Of a DNA stretch of 64,000 bases, positions 12,401 through 25,200 are shown in pieces; within the stretch, counting starts at the first letter, position 1, and every line of letters begins with the position of its first letter. Source of the stretch: Delphinapterus leucas (Eukaryota; Chordata; Mammalia; Artiodactyla; Monodontidae). The notes beneath the pieces are model-generated. The model had not been told where the DNA came from and searched no databases. It saw nothing but the letters and a program-made list of their open reading frames with translations. The stretch lies in the NCBI RefSeq assembly GCF_002288925.2, contig NW_022098043.1, positions 5,628,901 to 5,692,900 on the forward strand. Direction: 5' to 3'. Both the position numbers and the translations under genes were made by a program.

Positions 12401-15400
12401 GAGCGGCTGGAAGGATGGAATTGCCATTTGTTGAAATGAGGAAGGCTATAGAGAAGAGCAAATGAGCGGGATTGAAAGATAGTAGTTCAATTCTGGACAT
12501 GTTATGAGTTAGATGTCTCTTAGACATCCAGATGGAGCTGTTGAGTGAGCAGTTGCTTATATCATGGAGTTCATAGGAGAATTCTGGCTGGAGATTATAA
12601 ATGTGGGAGGCATAAGCATCTAGATGGGTTTAAAAAAATATATATATATATATATATATGCATTTATTTATTTTTGTCTGCCTTGGGTCTTAGTTGTGGT
12701 GTGCGGGCTTCTCTCTAGTTGTGGCGTGTGGGCGCCAGACTGTGTGGGCTCTGTAATTCTGGCACGCAGGCTCTCTAGTTGTGGCACACAGGCTGTAGAG
12801 CGTGTGGGCTCAGTAGTTGCAGCATGGGCTTAGTTGCCCTGCGGCATGTGGATAGTTCCCCGACCAGGGATCGAGCCTGCATCCCCTGCATTGGAAGGCG
12901 GATTCTTAACCACTGGACCACCAGGGAAGTCTCTAGATGGTATTTTAAAACCATGAGTTTGGGTGTGTCACCAAGGAAGTGTGTGTAGCTAGAGAAAAGG
13001 TCTAAGATCTGATTCCTACAGCCCTTCAACATTTGGAGTTTGGGGAGACAAGGAGGAACTAGCAAAGGGGACTGAGAAGAAAGAGCCAATGAGGTAAGAA
13101 AAACCAGGAGTGGGGTGTCCCAGAAGTCAAGTGAAGAAAGTTTTCATAGAAGGAAGAATGGTTAATTATATCAAACTTCCCAAGTAAGATGAGGACTGAG
13201 AATTGACATTTGATTGTGACAGCATTGATGGCATTAAGGACTTTGACTGGAATGGTGGTAAAAGCCAGATTTGGAGAAGATTCAAGAGAGTAAGGAGATG
13301 AGAAATTTGAGGCAGCAAGTATATATGGCTCTTTTGAGCAATTTTGCTACAAAGGGTAGCAGAGAAACGGGGCAATAGCTAGAAGGTGTTATAATCAAGG
13401 TATATTCTTTATTTTTTATTTATTTATTTATTTTGCGGTACGCAGGCCTCTCACTGTTGTGGCCTCTCCTGTTGCGGAGCACAGGCTCCAGACGCATAGG
13501 CTCAGCGGCCATGGCTCACGGGCCCAGCCACTCCGTGACATGTGGGATCTTCCCGGACCGGGGCACGAATCTGTGTCCCCTGCATCGGCAGGCGGACTCT
13601 CAACTACTGCACCACCAGGGAAGCCCCTATTTTTTATTTTAATTTAAATTTTAAGGGAGAAATTATAACATACTATGTGCTGATAGGAATGATCCATGTG
13701 TAAAGGGGGAAATTGATGACAAAATTGTTGCCGGACCAAGCGTCCTTGAGTAAGAAAGAAAGGATGGGATCTAGTGCGTAAGTTACAGTATGAGATAGAT
13801 GTTCATTTGTATATTCATTCAAAGATGAGTAGCTGTTGTGTCCCTGGCACTGTTCAGTGCTGGGAATAAAATGAGGATCAAGATGTGGGCTCTCTGCTCA
13901 CATGGAAATTGAACTCTCTTCCTGATGTTATTCCCAGATAAGGATCTTGAGACTCGCTGATTGAGAAACTTGCTCAAGGTAAATAAAATGTAGATTTGAA
14001 TCCCACATAACTAAAAACTCACTGTTTTTCAAATTCTCCCTACCTTTCAGCTATCACCCTACTACACCAAGCCACCATCATCCCTTGCCGTATTAAGCTG
14101 ACTGGTCAGCCTGTTTTTCCATACAGTCCACTTTCTATCCAGCTGCCAGAATATTCCTTTTTTTTCTTTTTCTTTTCTTAAAATTAATTAATTTTATTTT
14201 TGGCTGCGTTGGGTCTTGGTTGCTGTGCGTGGGCTTTTCTCTGGTTGTGGCGAACGGGGGCTACTCTTCGTTGCAGTGCGTGGGCTTCTCATTGCGGTGG
14301 CTTCTCTTGCTGTGGAGCACGGGCTCTAGGTGTGCGGGCTTCAGTATTTGTGGCTCGTGGGCTCTAGAGCGCAGGCTCAGTAGTTGTGGTGCACAGGCTT
14401 TGTTGCTCCTCAGCATGTGGGATCTTCCCTGACCAGGGCTCGAACCCATGTCCCCTGCATTAGCAGGCGAGTTCTTAACCACTGCGCCACCAGGGAGGCC
14501 CCAGAATATTCCTTTTAGAACATAAGTAATACCCAGTTATTTGTCTGCTCAAATCCTCTGTCTTCCTAAGAAATAAAACTCAAACGTCTAACCATGGTTT
14601 AACTTAATCTGGCTCCTGTTCTCTCTTTCCCATCACTGTCTCCTGTGTGGACATTTTATTTTATTTTAATTTTTTAAAATAAATAAGTATTTATTTATTT
14701 GGTTGCACCAGGTCTTAGTTGCAGCTGGTGGGCTCCTTAGTTGCGGCATGCATGTGGAATCTAGTTCCCTGACCAGGGATCAAACCTGGACCCCCTGCAT
14801 TGGGAGCGCAGTCTTACCCAGTGCGCCATTAGGGAAGTCCCAGATCTTTTATTTTAATCACTGGCCTATTTGCTGTTCTTCAGATAATGTCAGTTGTACT
14901 CCCCATCTTTTTGTACTTGTTCCATCACCTTGGAATGCTCTTTCCTCAGATTTTTACTTAATTTTCTCTTAGGTCTCAGTTCAAATTCACCTTTTCAGGG
15001 AGGCCCTTCTATTAAAATACAGCCTCTTCTTCCTTTATCCCTTTTCTTTGCTTTTTTTAAAAAATATTTATTTGTTTATTTGGCTGCGCCAGGTCTTAGT
15101 TGGGGCTCGCAGGACTTTTTTTTTTTTTCAGTTGTGGCATGTGGGATCTTTTAGTTGTGGCATGCAAACTCTTAGTTGCTACATGCATGTGAGCAGTTCC
15201 CTGACCAGGGATCGAACCCGGGCCCCCTGCATTGGGAATATGGAGTCTTAGCCACTGGACCATCAGGGAAGTCCCCCTTTTCTTTGCTTTTATTTTTTAA
15301 ATTTTTTTAAAATAAATTTATTTTATTTATTTTTGGCTGCGTTGGGTCTTCATTGCTGTGTGTGGGCTTTCTCTAGTTTTGGCGGGTGGGGGCTACTCTT

Positions 15401-18400
15401 CATTGCGGTGTGCAGGCTTCTCATTGCGGTGGCCTCTCTTGTAGTGGAGCGTGGGCTCCAGGCGCGCGGGCTTCAGTAGTTGTGGCATGCGGGCTCAGTA
15501 GTTGTGGTGCACAGGCTTAGTTGCTCTGTGGCATGTGGGATCTTCCCGGACCAGGGCTCGAGCCCATGTCCCCTGCATTGGCAGGCAGATTCTTAACCAC
15601 TGCACCACAAGGGAAGTCCCTTTGCTTTTATTTTACTTAGCCCTTAACACCTCCTGAAATCATATTGTTTATCTTTAAAAATTTTTTTTGTCTGTCAGTA
15701 GAATATAAGCTTCATTAATGCCTAGACCTGTCTGTGGTGTTCACTCTTATCTCTAGAATGTAGAAAAATGCATGGCTTATGAGTCCACGTCTCGTGAAAG
15801 GTCTGGACAAGTTCTCTGAATAGGAAGGGGGCCAGTTATCTGTATAGGGTAGCATTATACATTGGAGCAATTTCAGCTTATATTTAAAAAATAAATTGGA
15901 TATGGATGGGAATGGGAGGGATTAAAAATACCTGAGGTTTTTATTTATGAGAGTATTATTTCCTCAGTCATCTTGGGGTGGAGGGGGAGAGCAGAAATTA
16001 CGTTCTCCCAAGAGAAATGTGGGGAAAATCAGAGGAGCCAACTGACAAGGGTGGGTTTTAGTCATTTTGATTTTTGGATAAAGGAAACGTTTGTTACAAA
16101 TATATTATACCTTTATTGTAAAATATTTAGAAAATATAATAAGGAGAATAAAATTAGAGTAGATTTTTTCATGCATTGATAACAACTTTTAATATTCTGA
16201 TACATAGTCATTCTTACCTGTACATACATTTATAATCAAAAACCAGAAATTGGCGTTGCTGAACTTACTGATGATTTGGGGTAAAATCAGGACTATCAGA
16301 GGAAATGTTTAATAGGTAGTTGGAGATACAGAATTAGGTCTCGGGATGTATGGGATGTATTGGGAGATGACTAGAGTTGTAGCCTTTGGGAATGGATATG
16401 ATCCTTACGAGTGAAGAAAATACAGTGAATTATGGGAAATAGGGCCATAACTTTGGGAAACATGCAGATTATTATTAGATGGATAGACAAATCACCATGG
16501 AAAGGATAGAGGAGTAGTTAAAGATTAAGACCAGGTTAGTGGAGGATTCTGAAAGCTTAAGGGAAGAGAATTTTCAGAAGATAACATCACCAGTGTTAAT
16601 GCTTGTTGAGAAGGCAAGGATGATGAGACTGAGAAAGGAAAGACTTCTGAATTTGGTCCTTAGAAGTCCATTAGTGACGTTAGGGCATACAGTTTAGTGA
16701 TAGAAGAAGCAGCCAATTTTTAGAGAGTTAAAGAGAGCGTAGATGCAAGTACTTTTCAGAGTGAGCTTTTATTAGAAAGATGGTTCTGTAGGGATGTCAC
16801 TCAGATGATGCCTGATGTCTTATTTATGCTTCTCGTAGCTGCACAGTACTAATCATACAGTAGATGTGTTGAAAAGAATAACTGCATGAGTGAAATAAAA
16901 CAGATATGGGCCATGTGTTCAAAGCATTTAAAAGTGAAAGGAAAGATACAGGCTAAAAAAGGGTTTTTTTGTTTGTATTTTGTTTTGTTATGGGAGATTT
17001 GGCATGTTTGAAGACGGAGGAACCACTGGGAAGGAGAGAATGCACTGAGCAAAATAGGACAGTTGAAGAGATGAAGATTTGCGATTATTTCCAGAAGAAG
17101 GTAGTGAGAAGAAATGGGCTTATTTATTAGGGTTAAGGAGCTAGCCTTTTTTTGGAAAGGAGGTAAATTTCTGAGGTATAAAGGAAAGAAGTGAAAATAG
17201 ATGTTGAGAAAGGTTTTTAAGACTGAGAGGAGAGAATGTTAGGAAACCAATGGCTTTTCAGGTGATCTCCTTAGAATGAGGTTTAGTGAACGAGGATTGG
17301 AGACTTTAAGGAGGTAGACAAATGAGAATAGCTGTCGTGTGAGAATTGTGCTAGAGATTTAGAAGAAGACCTCAAGTTTTACCAGGTAGCAGTGAAGGTG
17401 AATCTGATTTGAAAAGGATTGTCTTAAGATAGCACAACTGTAGTAGAGCTTAACACCAGAAACTTAATCTCCAGTAATAATATTGGCATCTTTTGGATTG
17501 CTGTTATTATTACTTCATTAATCAGGTCATTTCAGAATATGAAATGCTGATGTAGATGAGTTTCACTAGAAAATTCGTCTCATGCAAACACTAATATACT
17601 CTTTAAGACTTTGTGTGTGGATTGCAAATGTTTTAACATAAAAGATTATTTTCAATGTTGCTGACATGGTGGAAATTTGAAGAAAATTGTAGTCTGATAT
17701 TAAATACTGAGAGGGTTTCTGATTGTTTAATTCTAATTTATCATTCTTATATAACTTAATCCTACTTACTATATAATTCTAACTAAGCACACAAAATCTT
17801 CAAATGTTGAAAAATTTTTTTCATACTTACTTAAAATGTAATATCCTGATAGGGAAAGGGATAGATTGAAGCACTGAAGGTTTTTTTTTTTAAGCCACAC
17901 AGCATGTGGGATCTTAGTTCCCTGACCAGGGATTGAACCCGCGCCCCCTGCATTGGAAGGGCCGAGTCTTAACCACTGGACCACCAGGGAAGTCCCAGCA
18001 CTGGAGTTCTAAGTAGTAAAGAATTTGGAGTTGAGGAGAAAATATGAGGAAGACCTCATCAATCTTTTTGTTCAATTATTGTTTTTATAAAAATGCAGAG
18101 GTATTTCCATGAAGATTTATACATGCCTTTTATTCTGTTTTTTTGTGAGAAAACAAATTATAAAAATTCAAAATTTAGAGTTGTTACTACAAATTTTGCA
18201 CACTTTTATTAATCATTTTCCATTTTTCAATATAGAATATTGTTCTATGTTGATGCCCTGAAAGTCATTATAATAAAAGCTAAGGTTAGCTTTGCAAGAT
18301 TCAAATTGTCCCCATTTTTCCTTAACCATCTTTCTGTCCCTACCCCTTAAAAAAAAGGCAACTGGGCTTTGTGGCTCTAAAATCAAATGCTTACATTGGG

Positions 18401-19232
18401 ATTCTAACACAGAGGTTTTATTTCAGGTCTTTGTAGGTAAAATACCAAGAGATTTATATGAGGATGAGTTGGTGCCCCTTTTTGAAAAGGCTGGTCCCAT
18501 TTGGGATCTACGTCTTATGATGGATCCACTGTCTGGTCAGAACAGAGGGTATGCATTTATCACCTTCTGTGGAAAGGAAGCTGCACAGGAAGCTGTTAAA
18601 CTGGTATGTGATAAGCAAATGCCCACTGTCTAGCAAGTCATTTGAGAGAAATACCTCAATTAAAAACATTTGCAGTTAACATTGTTTCACTTTCTTTAGT
18701 TTTTGCTTTGAAAGTTTTTATATTGACTGAGTTGGTATGTGACTGTTGGCTATTTTTTTCTGATTATAAAAGTAAAAAAGAAATGAAAGTACCCAAGAAA
18801 TAAGGTGTTAGAGAAAGTCTCCCATAATTCTAAGAAGTTATTTATTAGAGTGATTAGTATCTAAAGTTTCATTGAATATTTGGCTTCTGCAGGTCTCTCT
18901 TTTGATCTTAGACAAAAATGTCAGTTCTTGCTGTTAAACTTTAGGGTAGGATTCTTAAAGTGTGATGAAGTATGGGATGGGTTCTCGGGAACATAACTGG
19001 GCAACACTGACTTTTAGGACACAATTCAGGAAATGGCTATGAATCTCTTTTGTTTTTGTCATAGCCTAATCATACAGTTTATTTTCTAAGTATATTCTTG
19101 TTCTTTCCTATCTTTTTGTTTCCAAGCCCTCCAGTTCTCTCTGTCTTTAATCTTTCTCTCTTCTTCTACTGTTTTATAACCAATCTAGTAATTTCCTTTG
19201 TGTAGGGCCTTTTACCCTTTGTACTTATTCCA

Positions 19233-19288
<56 letters not shown>

Positions 19289-22200
19289 ACAGTTATGCCA
19301 ATTAAGTATATCTTTACTCCTATTCTGTTAAGATACAACCCTCTCAGTAACCCAAAATAGCAATATCGTTGTTCCTTGGCATACTCTTTTGCCAGACAGC
19401 TAAAGGCCTCACTTAGTCTAGTTCTAGTTCTTCTAGAATAGTAATCTCTTTCACCAAGGCTTTTGGTTTTATTAGTTTCCTCAAAATTAGTTTTACTTGT
19501 AGCTTGACCCAGATTTTAGTTTTTATTACGGACTTTTCCTTCCAGTTTGTTTATTCGGTACCGAGAAGTTTTCAAAGCTTTATTTCCTTGTTTCTGACAA
19601 CATATGGATGATTTTTTTTAAAAAAATTACATATCTTTTAGTAAACTAATAGGTAAGTAATGTTAAGCCGTTAAAAAGCTAAAGTTTATCAAGGAAATCA
19701 TCACCATAGCCATTTAAATGAAACATTTTTTATTCTTATCATTTCATATAATTTTATAAGTATTGTGTTCGACATGTAGTTTCAGATGTTGGAATTCTGT
19801 GTTTTATGTAAAATGTGAAATTCTTCTAAATTTCTTTACATTGATTAAACATAGCTGGTATTCTTTATATATTGTTATTTTGCCTGTGGCTTATCTATAT
19901 CTAATTTCATCTCCAAGGGCAGATGAATGATCAGTCTCAGGTATTTTTTCTGAAATTCTCTGGGAGAAAATCTTCAGATAGATAATACTGAAATATGAGA
20001 TCAGATCTTTTTAAAGATAAAGTGAATAGCAGTGAAGGTTAAAACTAAAACGAGAGGCTGTAACAGGTTTAAAAATACACATTTTATGTTACGGCAGGCA
20101 TGAGGGAACTCCGTGAGTTCATGAGGCAGGGAGTATTTGACCTTAAATTGTTCAGTTTTTTAGCTTGAGATCAGTTGTTCTGAGTTTGGGGTGGTTGTGG
20201 GGTGTCTGGTTCTTTTCTTCCTTTCAGTGTGACAGCTATGAAATTCGCCCTGGTAAACACCTTGGAGTGTGCATTTCTGTGGCAAACAACAGGCTTTTTG
20301 TTGGATCAATTCCGAAGAATAAGACTAAAGAAAACATTCTGGAAGAATTCAGTAAAGTCACAGGTAAAACAAAAATGTATTTAGAAATTAGTTTTGGGAA
20401 ATCTGTGGTACTATTTATAGGTGCAAAAAAACGAGGTGTATCTTAATCTAAGAATTCACATGTCTATTCAGTGTCTAAATTGCCTCCTTTCTTCTTTTTA
20501 GTGGTTTGGACTAAGCAGCTTCCCTCGTAGCCTCAATTTCTTGGAATGTCCTCTTTACTTTGCCTTAATTGAACCCTAGCTTTTGACACAGTCTTTGCCC
20601 TATAGCCCTCAAGTGAAGGAAGGCTTTTCCCCCTTGACATTCAATGTGCTTTAGGGCTAAGGGGATGAGAGTTATTAATCCTCCTTCTTCCTCTTACCTT
20701 GTCTAGATCAGATTTTTCCAAATTTCCAATTTTAAATCCATGGAAGTGATTGAAAACATTTTATATCACAGATTTATATATAACTGAAACAAAATTTAAC
20801 AAAATTATATTTTCGCTTACTGCATATGATTTAATCTGACATTTCCTATTCCATTTCATTGTTTTAAATGCTAATGGAGATCCACTAATGCTAGCTGCAT
20901 TAAAAAAACACTTTTAGACGATTACTTCTCCATCCCATATAAAAACCATTATTTCTTTACATTTTTGTCATCCAGACATATACTACAGATAAACAATCCT
21001 TTCTCCCTCCTTCAAACTGTCACCTGTTGCTCTTCTGGTTTCAGTCTTGCATTAATTGAAGATTTTTTCTGGTTCACAGTCTTTCTCTTCTGCCCGAAAT
21101 TGACTTATTGTTAGTACTTTTAACATCTATGTGGATGAACCATCCAATGCTGTAACCTCCTAGTTTTATGACCGCCTTATCTCTGGTCCTTCACTTCAGC
21201 TCTCCCACATCCAAATCACATTCTGGATCTTGCTGCTGGGAGTAAAATCTAAGCACTCTTAAGGATATGGATGGTATACAAAAGTAGGGACCACCTAGAA
21301 AGAACATATATGGAAAGATGAGGGTACAGGACTAAGACCAGAGGTACACCGGTTTTAAGCAATTACTTTTATTCTTGGTAAAAATAGTAACTTTTAAAAA
21401 GTTAGATTCAAGGATGATTTTTGGTCATGATTAGTTGTTGAATGTTCTCTTGGATTTATATTATAATTTGGTTTTTAAGTTCCTTGGTAGTATTTTCATA
21501 AATTTTAAGCTCACGTTATGTCAAACACTCTAAAACATTCTTGTATGTCAGAATACAGTAGTTGGACTTGTTTATGGCTGTACCTTCAGGATCCCTAAAA
21601 TTAAAAGGGAACATAAAATACTATCCCTAGCTCCATATCTAATAACGCTGATTTAATTGTCTACTAGGTAATTAGCAAATCATTTTGAGGCTTCTTCAGT
21701 TATTTTTTGCTCTTCGGCAAGTGGGTTTAGGTCTGCCTAATCGCTAAATGTGTGGTGGATGCTTTTGGCTTATATATCTGGCTGTTGGTTTAACAGAGGG
21801 TTTGGTGGACGTTATTCTCTATCATCAACCCGATGACAAAAAGAAGAATCGGGGGTTCTGCTTCCTTGAGTATGAGGATCACAAGTCAGCAGCACAAGCC
21901 AGACGCCGGCTGATGAGTGGAAAAGTAAAAGTATGGGGAAATGTAGTTACGGTTGAATGGGCTGACCCTGTGGAAGAACCAGATCCAGAAGTCATGGCTA
22001 AGGTAAATGCAATTGCTTGGGTTGGGGGTGCGGTTGTCATTTAAATTTTGTACTCAGAATAATGCTCGAATATTTCAAATTTTACAGTAAATACAAATTG
22101 TAGCCCTTGATCTTAACTATTTAGACACCAAATTTAACAAGTCTGTCTTGGTATCCAGCAATTTCCATTAACCATTCCTTTTTCTGCAGATTAAATGTGT

Positions 22201-25200
22201 AAAAGGAACTGAAATGAAATCCCTTCAATTAAGTGTTTGTTTAGTGCTAGGCACTATGAGAGATACAAAGGTAAAAAAGTTAAGAAAAGAAAAAAGACAA
22301 GGTCTTACTGAATAAAGAGAGAAGTAATGTTCTGGTGATTATGAGTTATAGTCTTCATTGACCATACTGTGACTTTTATTACATGGCCATGAATTATATT
22401 TTATTGAGATTTATAGTTTACTTTCCTTTTTCTTTTTTTTTAAACTGCCTTCATTTTTAATTTTTTTAATTAATTAATTAATTTATTTATTTATGGCTGT
22501 GTTGGGTCTTCGTTTCTGTGCGAGGGCTTTCTCCAGTTGTGGCAAGCGGGGACCACTCTTCATCGCGGTGCGCGGGCCTCTCACTATCGCGGCCTCTCTT
22601 GTTGTGGAGCACAGACTCCAGATGCGCAGGCTCACTAGTTGTGGCTCACGGGCCTAGTTGCTCTGCGGCACGCAGGATCCTCCCAGACCAGGGCTTGAAC
22701 CCGTGTCCCTCGCATTAGCAGGCAGATTCTCAACCACTGTGCTACCAGGGAAGCCCCGTGTTTCTTTTTTTAAAGCTTTTCTTTTCTTCTCTTTTTTTTT
22801 TTTTTTTTTGCGGTACACGGGCCTCTCACTGTTGTGGCCTCTCCCGTTGCGGAGTGCAGGCTCAGCGGCCATGGCTCACGGGCCCAGCCGCTCCGCGGCA
22901 TGTGGGATCTTCCCGGACCGGGGCACGAACCCGTGCCCACTGCATCGGCAGGCGGACTCTCAAACACTGCGCCACCAGGGAAGCCCCGTTTTTCTTTTTT
23001 TAAAGCTTTTCTTTTTTAATGATCAAGCTCCCTTAGAGTATTGTCTCCATGAAGACAGGCAAAGGGTTATCACGTTTGCTGTTATACCGTAGTGGCAAAA
23101 TATGCATGACAAGTCCTGTAGCAGGCCCTCACTTTCCTCCTAAGTCCTGTACTTGCATTGCCAGGATCTCTGCCTGGTAAAGGATGGTTCCAAGGGTTCT
23201 GGTTCTTAGGCTTTCCTCTGGGAGACTCCTGGGGTTGAAGGGACACATCTGAAGTTGCATCTCTGCTGCTTTTAGTGAGTTTTCGAGTATTTTGGTGTAT
23301 GTCTCTTTCCTTTTCGGAGGCAGCAACTCTATGGATGGTGATAAATGAGTGGTTGGATTATTCTGGACTGAGAAGTCTTTTGAAGTCTTTTCCTCAAGCT
23401 TTTTATTCCAGATTCTGAGGAGACAGTCCTCACTCTTGATTAGTTTGGAGGAGAGCCCTGGTTTATACTAGCATGGTAAAAGTTTTTGTAAGCAAAAGCA
23501 TTTTTGGATTAAGCAAAGAAGATTCATTGAGAATGAACTGGAGAGACTCAGATGTGTCACTCACTCTTTTTCTCATATTCTTTGAGTAGATAGGTGTCAA
23601 GGAAAGGGACTGGGAATCTAAAGAGCCCTGATTTTTTATTTTTATTTATTACTAGCTTGATTTTAATTCCACTTGTTTCTTCTCCTAATACAATTGTGAC
23701 TTTGAGCAAACTTACTGAATTTGGATGTTATATATTTTATTGGAGTTGGATAAATCTCTTTACAAGATCTCTTACAACTTTGAATCTACCTTGTAGAAAC
23801 TGACTGTAGCCTGTATTACATTTCCTATAAAAAACATTTTAAAAATAACTTATAGATTGAGAGGGGAATAACATCCCCCAGAATATCTAAAGTATAGCTA
23901 GTAATTTGCTTATTCGACCACTTTTCACATACCTCTGGTAACCTTTCAGATTGAAATTCGTCTTAAATCTTTTTGTGAGATTAGAAAAACCTCATGATTT
24001 TATTCTAGTAACTATTCTTCCTGGATCAAAAACAAGTTTCAGAATGAAAAGGAAGCCTCTATAAACTTGAACAATACTGATTTGAATAAACTTGATAGAA
24101 TAATGCTCCTTTATTGTTTTCTATTCCAGGGTTGGGCAAGGGGGAGTATACCCAATAGTGTAAAGCTTCTGCTGTTGATTCACTGTATCAGTGTTATCAT
24201 TCATTGAAGATTTTTTTGCCAAGTTGGGTCATTTTTATAATCAACCAGAACCAAAGAGCCTAAATGTATCTTTCTTTTTTTTAATTTTAATATTGGATTA
24301 TAGTTTGATTTACAGTGTTATGTTAGTTTCAGGTGTACATAAATATATCTTTCTTAAAGGGACCTTTTTCCTACTGAATGTTTTAAACACAGTTTCAACT
24401 ATTAATTTTTATATAGGATGCTTTGGTTTCATCTCAGAAAAGAATAAAAGATCCATGTTGAGTTTAAAAAAAAAGGTAAATAAACCAATTGGAGGCCTGT
24501 CTAATGTAGAAATTAGACTTCATTCAGTATGACAACATTGAGAAAGACAAAGGGTGTAATGATAGAGGTGGAAAACTTTCCTCCCTTGAATTAATGTCTT
24601 CTCCCAAAATCCTTTTTACTCAGATAGCCGTTTATCTGAGGTGACAGTTTGTTCGGTAGGTGTGTTAATTTTTTTTTTTTTGAATGAGTAATGTATTTCC
24701 TTAGTTCACAAATCAAAATTATGCATAGAAATTCATCCTAAATCCTAAGTAGGAAGTCCTACTTCCACCTTTAGCCCCATCTACCATGTTCTCTTTGTCC
24801 CTTGTAGACATCCAGTGTTAATGGTCTCTGGTTTGTCCTTTTAGTGCTTCCTTGGACAAGCACAGGCAAATATTAGTATATATTCTTTCCTTCCCTACTT
24901 CTTACACAAATGGTTACTGGTAGCTGTATTAATGATCTGTGTTTGCTTTATTCACTGTCATATTTCATCTCATCTCATACATTTCAGCTCTAAGGAAATA
25001 TACCGTTATTTTATGTACCACTAAGAAATTATAAAATGCTGCCAATTAAACTATGACAAGTGCTTATCTGTCACATTGACTGTAAATTGGATCCCTATTT
25101 GGAGGTATAAAAATGGGAAAAAAAATCTTAGCAACAGTGTATTCTCGCATTTTTTTCAGAGTAGCTCTTAGAGCTCTTCTTAATTTTTTGACTACATAAT

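Larger units (their letters stand above)
12240..13790. repeat. Ancient interspersed repeat, family not named, split by SINEs
   Basis: Purine-rich sequence with gagaagtggtcagattctgg, ctggaaggatggaattgcca, ctcttagacatccagatgga, gatgaggactgagaattgac and gggatctagtgc. I recognise this as a widespread old mammalian repeat but cannot name its family with confidence. Interrupted by the SINEs at about 12637 and 13420. Confidence 0.45.
14035..15770. mobile_element. L2-like element shredded by four SINEs
   Basis: Between the SINEs lie segments such as ggtcagcctgtttttcc, ttaacttaatctggctcctg, tccatcaccttggaatgctc, ggtctcagttcaaattcacc and, after the last SINE, agaatataagcttcattaat. These read in order as the 3' half of an antisense-type L2. 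The segments are about 14035-14161, 14501-14659, 14843-15055 and 15620-15770. Confidence 0.65.
6195..18426 (+). other. HNRNPR: HNRNPR intron 5, 12.2 kb, repeat-dense
   Basis: The largest intron. From 6195 to 8580 I see only AT-rich sequence with a weak L2-like 3' end near 6765-6850. From 8581 to 15620 it is packed with SINEs, an L1 3' end and ancient repeats; 15770-18420 holds one ancient repeat tract and one small SINE. No coding exon is supported inside it. The acceptor is taacacagaggttttatttcag. Confidence 0.75.

Noticed and set aside
22658..23092. A 144-codon plus-strand ORF
   Set aside because: It runs through two antisense SINEs and a poly-T run; no independent coding signal.
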